A stretch of DNA of 64,000 nucleotides. It comes from Arthrobacter_B citreus. Lineage in GTDB: Bacteria > Actinomycetota > Actinomycetes > Actinomycetales > Micrococcaceae. The number at the start of each line of letters is the position of its first letter. Within the stretch, counting starts at the first letter, position 1. The DNA is taken from assembly GCF_042429235.1 (NCBI RefSeq), contig NZ_JBHMBA010000001.1, one strand, 5' to 3'. The notes under the pieces are model-generated. The model was not told the origin of the DNA and did not search any database. It saw only the letters and a program-made list of their open reading frames with translations. This document shows, piece by piece, positions 57,601-64,000 of this stretch. The position numbers were made by a program, and so were the translations under genes.

Positions 57601-58890
57601 TCACCGGAAAAGGCTGAGGGACTTCTCCCGAAGCAGCGGGAGTGCGGCGGCCCCCGACAGCAGGGCCCACACCACCAGCAACGGAACGGGGCCGGCCGCC
57701 GCTGCGGCCGCACCGCCCAGGACCGCGGCCACGGGCATGACGCCCAGGGTCAGTGTGCGCTGCGCGGAACCGACGGTGGCGAGCTTCTCCGGTGCCACCG
57801 CTGAGACCGACACGAGGAAACTCCAAGCCAGTGACTGCGCGGCCAGCCACCCAATGTCGGCTCCGGGGAGCCATTGGCAAGCCGCGGCCAGTCCCACCGC
57901 GGGAACGGCCAGCAGCGCTGCTCCGGTCCGCAGGACCTTCAGCCCCAGTCGGGAGGTGAGGCGCGGCGCCGCGGCAGCGCCGGCCATCGCGCCGGCCGCC
58001 GACACCAGGCCCAGGGCGGCATAAACCGCCGGCTCTATGCCCAAATCCCTGAGAACAAAAACCGGCAGGACGGTGTTCCCCAGCATTGCTCCGGCGTTGG
58101 TCAGGCACCCGGACAGCGTCAGTGCCCACAAGGCCGGGGTCCGCCGCAGGATGGTGAAGCCGTGGCGGAACTGTCCGCCCGCACGGTTCCTCGGCGCCGG
58201 GCGGGCGGGGCTGACCCGGATGCCCCGCTGGAACAGCAGCGAACCCGCATACGAGGCTGCTGCTGCCAGCATCATGGCCGGCAGCCCGAGCAGCGCCAGG
58301 GCGGCACTGCCTGCGGCCGCCGCCGTCGTCGATGCACCCTGGTTCACCAGCGCCAGGCGGGAATAGGCGGACTTCAGCCCCGCAGCCGGCACGGCCGCGG
58401 GAATGACGGTGCTCTGCGCCGCGGTGAAGACCAGATCGGCCACTCCCAGGAGGATGGCGGCGCCCAGCAGGGCAGGTCCGGACAGCAGATCGGTCCAGTA
58501 TCCCGCCGCAAGAAGCGTGCCAACGAGGCAGCGGGTGAGGGTTGAAGCGGCCATCGCGCCGGTCCTGTTCCGGATCCGGTCGATCAGCATTCCAACCGGC
58601 ATGCCCAGCAGGAGGAAAGCGGTGAGGCTGACGGCGTTCAGCAGGCCCACAAAGCCGGTGCCGAGACCCAGGACTGCCACGGCGAGGATGGGCAGCAGCG
58701 TGCGGGTCAGGGCATCACCGAAACCCTCAGCGCCGCTGGTGGCCAGGATGAACCTCAAGGGCCGGCCGGATGCGGAGGAAGGTCCGCTGGGACCGGAGGC
58801 GGGCGCCGGGTCGGAGCCTTTCCTGGCTGGCTGGGTTTCCATGCGTCTGTCTTCCATGCCCCTGTCTTCCATGGCTCTGCTGTTTTCCAT
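57601..58890 (-). CDS. MFS transporter (putative exporter)
   Basis: A 429-residue MFS protein with twelve helices starting near residue 48. The N-terminus MENSRAMEDRGMEDRRMETQ contains repeated MED-type units and several in-frame ATGs; the one at 58890 follows GGAGGCGG. PVGMLIDRIRNRTGAMA is the loop 2-3 motif. The TM composition fits drug-like exporters. Divergent from the small zinc-finger gene; palindromes in the gap suggest repression by a TetR-like protein. Confidence 0.87.
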   Translation of the reverse strand: MENSRAMEDRGMEDRRMETQPARKGSDPAPASGPSGPSSASGRPLRFILATSGAEGFGDALTRTLLPILAVAVLGLGTGFVGLLNAVSLTAFLLLGMPVGMLIDRIRNRTGAMAASTLTRCLVGTLLAAGYWTDLLSGPALLGAAILLGVADLVFTAAQSTVIPAAVPAAGLKSAYSRLALVNQGASTTAAAAGSAALALLGLPAMMLAAAASYAGSLLFQRGIRVSPARPAPRNRAGGQFRHGFTILRRTPALWALTLSGCLTNAGAMLGNTVLPVFVLRDLGIEPAVYAALGLVSAAGAMAGAAAAPRLTSRLGLKVLRTGAALLAVPAVGLAAACQWLPGADIGWLAAQSLAWSFLVSVSAVAPEKLATVGSAQRTLTLGVMPVAAVLGGAAAAAAGPVPLLVVWALLSGAAALPLLREKSLSLFR

Positions 58891-58920
58891 GATTCCGCCT
58901 CCCCTCGCCGTCAGAAAGGT

Positions 58921-58957
58921 CCTGACAGTGCGACAGTCTGTCAGGCAATGCCTGACA
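58921..58957. promoter_or_regulatory. Overlapping palindromes, likely operator
   Basis: TGTCAGGCA-A-TGCCTGACA (58939-58957) is a perfect 9-bp dyad, and CCTGACAG (58921) with CTGTCAGG (58938) is an overlapping second one. The half-site CCTGACA occurs three times in 37 bases, 31 to 67 bases upstream of the MFS start. A dimeric repressor site is the natural reading. Confidence 0.68.
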
Positions 58958-59013
58958 CGGCAAGGGGGTGAAGCTGGCGGGGATTTCAGGCAGGGCAGCC
59001 GTAGGCTGGGGGA

Positions 59014-59403
59014 ATGGAAAGACAGCCTGGAGGAACCGCTGCCGATGACGCCGCAGCAGTGCAGCCGTTTATGTGCTCGTTCTGCCTGCGCCCGCGCGAG
59101 CAGACCGGACTGCTGGTGGGCGCGCCTGCGGTGGCCATCTGCCGCGGCTGTACGGAATCCGCCCTGGTCCTTTTTGAACATGCGCCGGCCGATCCGAATC
59201 CCTCCCCGCGGGCGCCTTGGGATCTGCTCGGCGACCGGGAACTGCTGGCGAGGCTGCCGCAGATCGCGAAGGCGCGCGACGACGTCGAGAACCACTTGCG
59301 GCAATGGGTGGCCGCCGCCCGCTCGCGGGACATCAGCTGGGCCGGCATCGGAGAAGCGCTGGGAATGTCCCGCCAGTCGGCCTGGGAGCGGTTCCACGGC
59401 TAG
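59014..59403 (+). CDS. ClpX-type C4 zinc-finger protein
   Basis: A 129-residue protein. Residues ~18-55 form a ClpX-like C4 zinc finger (CSFCLRPREQTGLLVGAPAVAICRGC, two C-x2-C pairs) without the AAA+ ATPase. A helical domain follows with WAGIGEALGMSRQSAWERF, which looks like a helix-turn-helix. Such short proteins occur in actinobacteria; they may be adaptors of Clp proteases or DNA-binding proteins. Start ATG at 59014 is 123 bases from the MFS start; no strong ribosome site except GGGG. Confidence 0.83.
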   Translation: MERQPGGTAADDAAAVQPFMCSFCLRPREQTGLLVGAPAVAICRGCTESALVLFEHAPADPNPSPRAPWDLLGDRELLARLPQIAKARDDVENHLRQWVAAARSRDISWAGIGEALGMSRQSAWERFHG

Positions 59404-59452
59404 CGAGCCGTAAAGACTCCGGCAAGCGGAGGAAAGCCCAATAATGCACTCC

Positions 59453-59466
59453 CTGCAAACTTGCAG
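59453..59466. promoter_or_regulatory. Palindrome upstream of MacB-type ABC operon
   Basis: CTGCAA-AC-TTGCAG, perfect 6-bp arms, 24-37 bases before the ABC ATPase start. The TetR regulator encoded third in the operon is the likely binder; the operon would then be autoregulated. Confidence 0.55.
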
Positions 59467-59489
59467 AAACTGCACGTAGTGTTGCCGGC

Positions 59490-60212
59490 ATGACACCACA
59501 AATACTCAGCGCTCAGGACCTGACCAAGTCGTACGGTCAGGGGGAGAACCGCTTTGACGCCCTCAAAGGCGTCAATCTGTCCGTGGACGCGGGAGAGTCC
59601 CTCGCCATCGTCGGCAAGAGCGGCTCCGGCAAGTCCACCCTCATGCATCTGCTGGCACTTCTGGACACGCCGGACGGCGGCACGATTACCGTCAAGGGCC
59701 AGGACGCCCGCTCGCTGGGCAAAAACGAGCTGAACGAACTGCGCAACCGGGACTTCGGCTTTGTGTTCCAGCAGTTCTTCCTCACCCCCAACTCCTCAGT
59801 GCTGGATAACGTGGTGCTGCCGCTGATGATTGCCGGGGTAAAGCCGGCAGAGCGGAAAAAGCGCGGCATGGAGGCGCTGGAGCGCCTGGAAATGGCGGAC
59901 AAGGCCCGAAACCGGGCCACCGACCTCTCCGGCGGACAAAAGCAGCGCGTGGTCATTGCCCGTGCCCTCGTGAACAACCCGTCGGTCATCTTCGCCGATG
60001 AGCCCACCGGAAACCTGGACACCGCCACCGGCGCCGTCGTCGAAGACATCCTTTTTGATCTGAACCGGGAACAGGGCATCACCCTGATCGCCGTCACGCA
60101 CGACACCGATCTCGCGGCCCGCTGCGGCCGCCAGTTCTACATCAAGGACGGCCGCGAAGTATCGGCCGCCGAACTCACCTCCACCACCATCACCACAGGG
60201 GCCTCCGCATGA
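59490..60212 (+). CDS. ABC transporter ATP-binding protein (MacB/LolD type)
   Basis: A 240-residue ATPase with Walker A GKSGSGKST (about 36-44), Q-loop FVFQQFFL, signature LSGGQKQRV, Walker B VIFADEP and D-loop GNLDTATG; LolD/MacB-type ending TDLAARCGRQFYIKDGR. It powers a mechanotransmission-type exporter with the permease in the next gene (ATGA overlap). No clear Shine-Dalgarno precedes the ATG. Confidence 0.95.
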   Translation: MTPQILSAQDLTKSYGQGENRFDALKGVNLSVDAGESLAIVGKSGSGKSTLMHLLALLDTPDGGTITVKGQDARSLGKNELNELRNRDFGFVFQQFFLTPNSSVLDNVVLPLMIAGVKPAERKKRGMEALERLEMADKARNRATDLSGGQKQRVVIARALVNNPSVIFADEPTGNLDTATGAVVEDILFDLNREQGITLIAVTHDTDLAARCGRQFYIKDGREVSAAELTSTTITTGASA

Positions 60213-61480
60213 CCGCCGGCGACATTCTCCGCTCTGCCGTATCCAACACCTTCCGCAGCAAGGTCCGCACCGCGCTCACCGTCGTCGCCATCTTTATCGG
60301 TGCCTTCACGCTTACGCTCACCAGCGCCATTGGTGCCGGCGTTTCGGACTACATCGACAAGCAGGTGGGCGCCATTGGCGGTGACGACCTGATGACCGTC
60401 TCTCCCACCACTGACGCTGCGGCCGCGGATGACGGGCCCAAGGAATACGATCCCAACGGCGCCGCCACGCAGGGCAATTTCACCCTGCTCTCGGACGCCG
60501 ACATCGACGCCATCCGCGCCACGGACGGCATCGAGAAGGTCGAACCCGCCGCGATGCTGGCGCCTGATTACATCCAGCACGACGGCGGCGCCAGATTTGA
60601 GCTGACCGTCAACCCGATGGTGGGGCTGGCCGACGCCGACCTGGCCGCCGGCCGCCAGCTCGCCGATGGCGACGGGGCACTGGAAGTGCTGATTCCCTCC
60701 AGCTACGTGGAAGCCATGGGATTCGCCGATGCCGAAGCGGCCCTGGACGAGACGGTAACCATTGCCGTCACCGACTACGCCGGAACCCAGCACACCGTGG
60801 ACGCGGTCATCGCCGGCGTCCAGAACGATTCCCTCTTCGGCGACGGCGCCGGTTTCAACGCCGACCTGCGCGCCGAGATGGACGCCCTGCAGCGCACTGG
60901 AATTCCGGAGGGCGTATCCACCGGCTACATCACCTCCGTGGCTTACCTCGACGACGACACGGATGAGGACCAGCTCGCCGCCATCAAGGCAGACCTGGAA
61001 GACAAGGGCTTCACCGGCCTCACGGTCGCCGACCAGATCGGTGCCATCCAGACGGTCATCAACGGGATCATCGGCGTGCTGAACGCCTTCGCCGTTATCG
61101 CCCTGATCGCCGCCGGCTTCGGAATCGTCAACACACTGCTGATGAGCGTGCAGGAACGGACCCGCGAGATTGGCCTGATGAAGGCCATGGGCATGGGCGG
61201 CGGCAAGATCTTTGCGCTGTTCAGCGTTGAGGCGATCTTCATCGGTTTCCTTGGGTCGGCCATTGGCGCCGGTGTCGCCGTCGGTCTGGGTTCCGTGATC
61301 AGTTCAGTGCTTTCGAACACCGTTCTTTCCTCGCTGCCGGGCCTTCACATCATGCTGTTCACGCCCGCATCCGTGGCCACTATCATCGGCATCGTTATGC
61401 TGATCGCGTTCCTGGCCGGCACCCTGCCGGCCCGCCGCGCGGCCAAGCAAAACCCGATCGATGCGCTGCGGTACGAGTAG
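60209..61480 (+). CDS. MacB/FtsX-type ABC permease
   Basis: A 423-residue permease: N-terminal helix (SNTFRSKVRTALTVVAIFIGAFTLTLTSAIGAG), a large extracytoplasmic domain (about 45-275) and three helices at the C-terminal end, with the FtsX signature ERTREIGLMKAMGMGGGKIFALFSVEAIFIGFLGSAIG. Such MacB-type systems extrude antibiotics, peptides or lipids, or act in stress. Its function is probably regulated by the TetR protein encoded after it. Confidence 0.93.
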   Translation: MTAGDILRSAVSNTFRSKVRTALTVVAIFIGAFTLTLTSAIGAGVSDYIDKQVGAIGGDDLMTVSPTTDAAAADDGPKEYDPNGAATQGNFTLLSDADIDAIRATDGIEKVEPAAMLAPDYIQHDGGARFELTVNPMVGLADADLAAGRQLADGDGALEVLIPSSYVEAMGFADAEAALDETVTIAVTDYAGTQHTVDAVIAGVQNDSLFGDGAGFNADLRAEMDALQRTGIPEGVSTGYITSVAYLDDDTDEDQLAAIKADLEDKGFTGLTVADQIGAIQTVINGIIGVLNAFAVIALIAAGFGIVNTLLMSVQERTREIGLMKAMGMGGGKIFALFSVEAIFIGFLGSAIGAGVAVGLGSVISSVLSNTVLSSLPGLHIMLFTPASVATIIGIVMLIAFLAGTLPARRAAKQNPIDALRYE

Positions 61481-61522
61481 CAGCCGGTGGGGAACCGGGA
61501 TACGGGAAGAGAGGGAGCAGGC

Positions 61523-62167
61523 ATGGACGGCATCACCGCCGCGGCCGGAGACGATCCGGGCGAGGGGCTGCGCGCCCGCAAGCGCGCGGCTGCCCGGGCC
61601 GCCATCGAGCGGGCCGCACTAGCGCTGGTGCGTGAACGCGGATACGAGCGGGTAACCGTCGACATGATCTGCGCGGCGAGCATGGTCTCGCCCCGGACGT
61701 TCTTCAACTACTTCGGTTCCAAGGAGGGCGTGTTCCTGGGGCCGGCCCCCCACGACGCCACCGAGGCCGTGGCACGCGCCTTCCGGGCGGACACCGGCGC
61801 CCCGGTGGTCCTGGCCCTGGCCCGGGCAGTGTTCTCCGCGCTGTTTGAGGGCCAGCCCGACGCGGAATTAGCCCGGGCACGGATGAAGGTGGTCATGGAT
61901 TCACCGGAGCTGCTGTCCAAGCAGAACGAACGCATGGCCGTCCACGAAAACCAGTTGGTGGACCTGGTGGCTGCCCGGTATGAGCGGGAGCTCCGCGGCG
62001 AATCGGCCGCGGAGCTCGCCGCCGAGGCGCGGATGGTGGTGGGCCTGGCTCTGGGCGTTGTCCGGGTGGTGCTCCAGGAGAGCTATCTGGAGGACGGCGC
62101 GGGGTGGCCCGGCGACGCTGTCATGGACCGCTCCGGGAAGTTGCTGGAGCGAATCTTCGCCCGCTGA
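61523..62167 (+). CDS. TetR-family regulator of the ABC exporter
   Basis: A 214-residue TetR repressor: HTH AALALVRERGYERVTVDMICAASMVSPRTFFNYFGSKEGVFLGP (about residues 31-75), helical ligand domain after. Start ATG 61523 behind GAGGGAG. Placed directly after the ABC permease, which suggests it controls this operon in response to an exported compound. The palindrome at 59453 is a candidate site. Confidence 0.93.
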   Translation: MDGITAAAGDDPGEGLRARKRAAARAAIERAALALVRERGYERVTVDMICAASMVSPRTFFNYFGSKEGVFLGPAPHDATEAVARAFRADTGAPVVLALARAVFSALFEGQPDAELARARMKVVMDSPELLSKQNERMAVHENQLVDLVAARYERELRGESAAELAAEARMVVGLALGVVRVVLQESYLEDGAGWPGDAVMDRSGKLLERIFAR

Positions 62168-62236
62168 CCTCTTGAGGTGCTCCCGTAGCGGCCTGGCGGT
62201 GCTGTCCCGCCGCGGTCTTATCGTGCGGCCCTGCCG

Positions 62237-62572
62237 TTACGGCGCGGCGGCCGGGCCGTCGTCGTCGTCAGCTTCCCCCGGGCGGGAGCCGAACGTGCGC
62301 CTGATCCCGGTGCCCTTCCCCAAATGTTCGGGGTTGGGCTGGGACGTGGCGATCAGGAGCAGGAGCATCAGCAGCGTCACGATGAACGTTACGCAGGCGG
62401 CGGCGACACCGAGCTCCCACCGGAACTCACGCTCAGTGCCGCCGGTGGAGAAAAGCGCAACGGATACCCCCGCCACGGCTGCCAGCACGGCAGAGATGAT
62501 GACGGGAACGTTGCCGTAGTCCTGGCGGCCGGACGGGCGGTGCTGCCCGGGGCTGGATGGTGTCTGGGGCAT
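62237..62572 (-). CDS. Hypothetical two-helix membrane protein
   Basis: A 111-residue protein with two hydrophobic segments (about 25-45 and 56-77) and an acidic end (EADDDDGPAAAP). The ATG at 62572 is placed seven bases after AGGAGG; the ATG at 62578 is too close to it. No family recognised. Confidence 0.7.
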   Translation of the reverse strand: MPQTPSSPGQHRPSGRQDYGNVPVIISAVLAAVAGVSVALFSTGGTEREFRWELGVAAACVTFIVTLLMLLLLIATSQPNPEHLGKGTGIRRTFGSRPGEADDDDGPAAAP

Positions 62573-62621
62573 GGCCATTCCTCCTGCGGAGAGGGTGAAG
62601 ACGCACGCACCATCGTAAGAC

Positions 62622-63272
62622 TCAGGCCGCCCCGCCGGAACCCCGGGCCGAAGGGTGCGCCGGAGCTTTTGCAGGCCGGGGTGCAAGGCTCCGCATGTCG
62701 AACATCGGCAGGGTGCGGTTGATCAGGGGGCCAACCAGCAGCGCGAAGGCCACAGTGCCCAGCCCCACCGTTCCGCCCAGCGCCCACCCCGTGGCGAGAA
62801 CCGCCACTTCGATCCCGGTGCGCACCGCCCACACCGGCCAGCCGAAACGGACGTGTATTCCGGTCATCAGGCCGTCCCGCGGACCGGGCCCAAGCCTTGC
62901 CCCCAGGTAGAGCCCGGTGGCGGCAGCCAACAGCAACAATCCGCCGGTAAAGAGCAGTATCTGCGCCCACAGCTGGTCCGGCGGACTCACCAGGAGGAGG
63001 CAGATTTCTGCGCTGGGCCCCACCAGCAGCACGTTCAGGACCGTGCCGATTCCCGGTTTCTGCCGGAGCGGAATCCACAGCAGCAGCACCAGCAGGCCAA
63101 TCAGGTTGGTGACCAGGCCGAAGGGCAGGCCGGACTGCTTGGATGTTCCCTGGGAGAGGACGTCCCAGGGCGAGACTCCCTGGTTTGCCTGGATCATCAT
63201 GCCGATGGCAAAGCCATAACAAAAAAGCCCGAACAGCAGCTGGGCTGTGCGGCGAACGGTGATCCGTGTCAT
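62622..63272 (-). CDS. YczE/YyaS/YitT-family membrane protein
   Basis: A 216-residue protein with about five helices. LFGLFCYGFAIGMMIQANQGVSPWDVLSQGTSKQSGLPFGLVTNLIGLLVLLLWIPL is the N-terminal signature of this family, and ARLGPGPRDGLMTGIHVRFGWPVWAVRTGIEVAVLATGWALGG the second half. In Bacillus such proteins take part in amphiphile or lipid handling; the function here is unknown. Start ATG 63272 has a weak ribosome site. Divergent from the HTH-less TetR-like gene. Confidence 0.87.
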   Translation of the reverse strand: MTRITVRRTAQLLFGLFCYGFAIGMMIQANQGVSPWDVLSQGTSKQSGLPFGLVTNLIGLLVLLLWIPLRQKPGIGTVLNVLLVGPSAEICLLLVSPPDQLWAQILLFTGGLLLLAAATGLYLGARLGPGPRDGLMTGIHVRFGWPVWAVRTGIEVAVLATGWALGGTVGLGTVAFALLVGPLINRTLPMFDMRSLAPRPAKAPAHPSARGSGGAA

Positions 63273-63377
63273 GACCCAAGACAAGCCGGAAACAGGCTGC
63301 CGTTCAAGCGGATGTCCGACATGACGGAGAGGGGTTTGCCAAAGCTGAAGTAAATGCCAAACCGGGCTAAGCTTGTC

Positions 63378-63400
63378 GGTCAATCGAAACACGGTTGACC
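63378..63400. promoter_or_regulatory. Inverted repeat in front of the TetR-like domain gene
   Basis: GGTCAATCG and CGGTTGACC, 9-bp arms with one mismatch around AAACA; TTGACC could also be a -35 box. It ends 17 bases before the start codon at 63418. Candidate operator for this gene or the divergent membrane protein. Confidence 0.5.
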
Positions 63401-63417
63401 ATTGAGCTGGAGGAAAA

Positions 63418-63924
63418 ATGTTCAGGCCAGGCGCACGAATCGACGAGGTCGAGCGGGACGTTGAAGCAATGATCATCGAGCTGGTCCACGAACTGGGCCG
63501 GCTCGCGGAAGCGGATCCCAACCCGGTGGGAGCCCAGGACCGGGCGTATATCCAGGCGTTCTCTGATGCCGGATCCAACAGCAACACTGACCAGGGCGCA
63601 CTGCTGGCCACCGCCGTCGGACGGCCGAACCTGGCGGAATCACTGGTGTACCTGAACCGGCGACTGGACCGTGACAACCTGGATCCGCGCCAGCCCACGG
63701 GAGTTATCGGCGTCATCATCCGGTTGGCCATGGACGGCCTGTGGGTCAGCGACATCCTGGATTCCACCCGCTTCGCGGACAAGGAACGCACCCGCATCAC
63801 CAATCTGCTCACGGCGCTGACCCGCGTCAGCGACGACCAGCTGGAAACCATGCTCGGTGAGCTTGCCGCCTCCGGCGCCGTGAACGAGGGCGGGCCTAGG
63901 TGTACCCGGCCAGGACGTTGGTAG
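63418..63924 (+). CDS. TetR-like ligand-binding domain without HTH
   Basis: A 168-residue protein, all helical. The stretch TGVIGVIIRLAMDGLWVSDILDSTRFADKERTRITNLLTAL is typical of TetR C-terminal domains (TetR_C_37-like), and the middle ALLATAVGRPNLAESLVYLNRRLDR fits the same fold. The DNA-binding HTH of ~50 residues is missing, and there is no room for it upstream; the start codon has its own strong GGAGG. It may be a true stand-alone effector domain or a remnant. The final residues GGPRCTRPGRW look unrelated to the family and may be run-on sequence. Confidence 0.7.
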   Translation: MFRPGARIDEVERDVEAMIIELVHELGRLAEADPNPVGAQDRAYIQAFSDAGSNSNTDQGALLATAVGRPNLAESLVYLNRRLDRDNLDPRQPTGVIGVIIRLAMDGLWVSDILDSTRFADKERTRITNLLTALTRVSDDQLETMLGELAASGAVNEGGPRCTRPGRW

Positions 63925-63949
63925 CGGCGTGGCTGGTTGAACGAAAGAG

Positions 63950-64000
63950 AACCTCCGGGTGGGATGTGGCTTGTCAAAGACCCACTCCAACCCGGAGGTT
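63950..64000. repeat. Inverted repeat at window edge
   Basis: AACCTCCGGGT (63950-63960) and ACCCGGAGGTT (63990-64000) are perfect 11-bp arms around 29 bases. It could be a terminator of the TetR-like gene, or the start of a mobile element with structure in its end. The sequence beyond the edge would decide. Confidence 0.6.

Overview
The window reads as a chromosome segment of a high-GC Gram-positive bacterium of the Arthrobacter type (Micrococcaceae). Reasons: uniformly high GC in coding DNA, GGAGG-type ribosome binding sites, frequent GTG/TTG starts, ATGA/GTGA gene overlaps, a tmRNA whose deduced tag AKPMRTDFALAA is Arthrobacter-like, and families common in that group (DUF222/HNH proteins, GAP-family exporter, PaaX-type and LacI-type regulators, CUT1 sugar importers). 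The genus is an inference.

Region by region. 0-5 kb: tail of an ABC-2 exporter, two GNAT acetyltransferases, a thioredoxin-reductase-like flavoenzyme and an Nramp metal importer. 5-13 kb: accessory-looking ground with a 43-bp tandem repeat, a DUF222/HNH nuclease-like protein, several small membrane proteins, a GAP-family protein and an amino-acid permease. 13-13.7 kb: a pair of SMR transporters directly behind a guanidine-III riboswitch.

13.8-39.3 kb is a large plant-carbohydrate (pectin-like) island: a secreted pectate lyase, three CUT1 solute-binding lipoproteins (two are near-identical tandem duplicates), one permease pair without an ATPase gene, two LacI regulators, three Gfo/Idh/MocA oxidoreductase modules (one fused to a DUF6807/PmoA-like domain), an epimerase, an enolase-superfamily dehydratase, an esterase, an M24-fold protein, a DUF993 protein, a TIM-barrel isomerase and an SMP-30 lactonase. 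At least five LacI-type palindromes (core GAAA-N4-TTTC) lie in its promoters, so most of it probably forms one or two regulons.

39.9-49.3 kb is a compact aromatic-acid locus: an AAHS-type MFS importer, a CoA ligase, a fused flavin monooxygenase/old-yellow-enzyme protein of the 2-aminobenzoyl-CoA or salicylyl-CoA type, a TesB thioesterase, a single-domain cupin, a fumarylacetoacetate-hydrolase-family enzyme, a Rid-family protein and a PaaX-type regulator. I propose a route from an amino- or hydroxybenzoate through its CoA ester, 5-hydroxylation, thioester hydrolysis, cupin ring cleavage, Rid-assisted deamination and FAH cleavage. An identical-form inverted repeat TGAC-N4-GTCA occurs in front of both the importer and the catabolic operon. 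This is the strongest candidate for an undescribed system here.

49.4-64 kb is mixed: a P-loop kinase, tmRNA with terminator, galT-galK, a general-stress type SDR with two small hydrophilic proteins, an alpha/beta hydrolase, an MFS exporter facing a small ClpX-zinc-finger protein across overlapping palindromes, a MacB-type ABC exporter with its TetR regulator, a YczE-type membrane protein, and a TetR-like ligand domain that has no DNA-binding domain.
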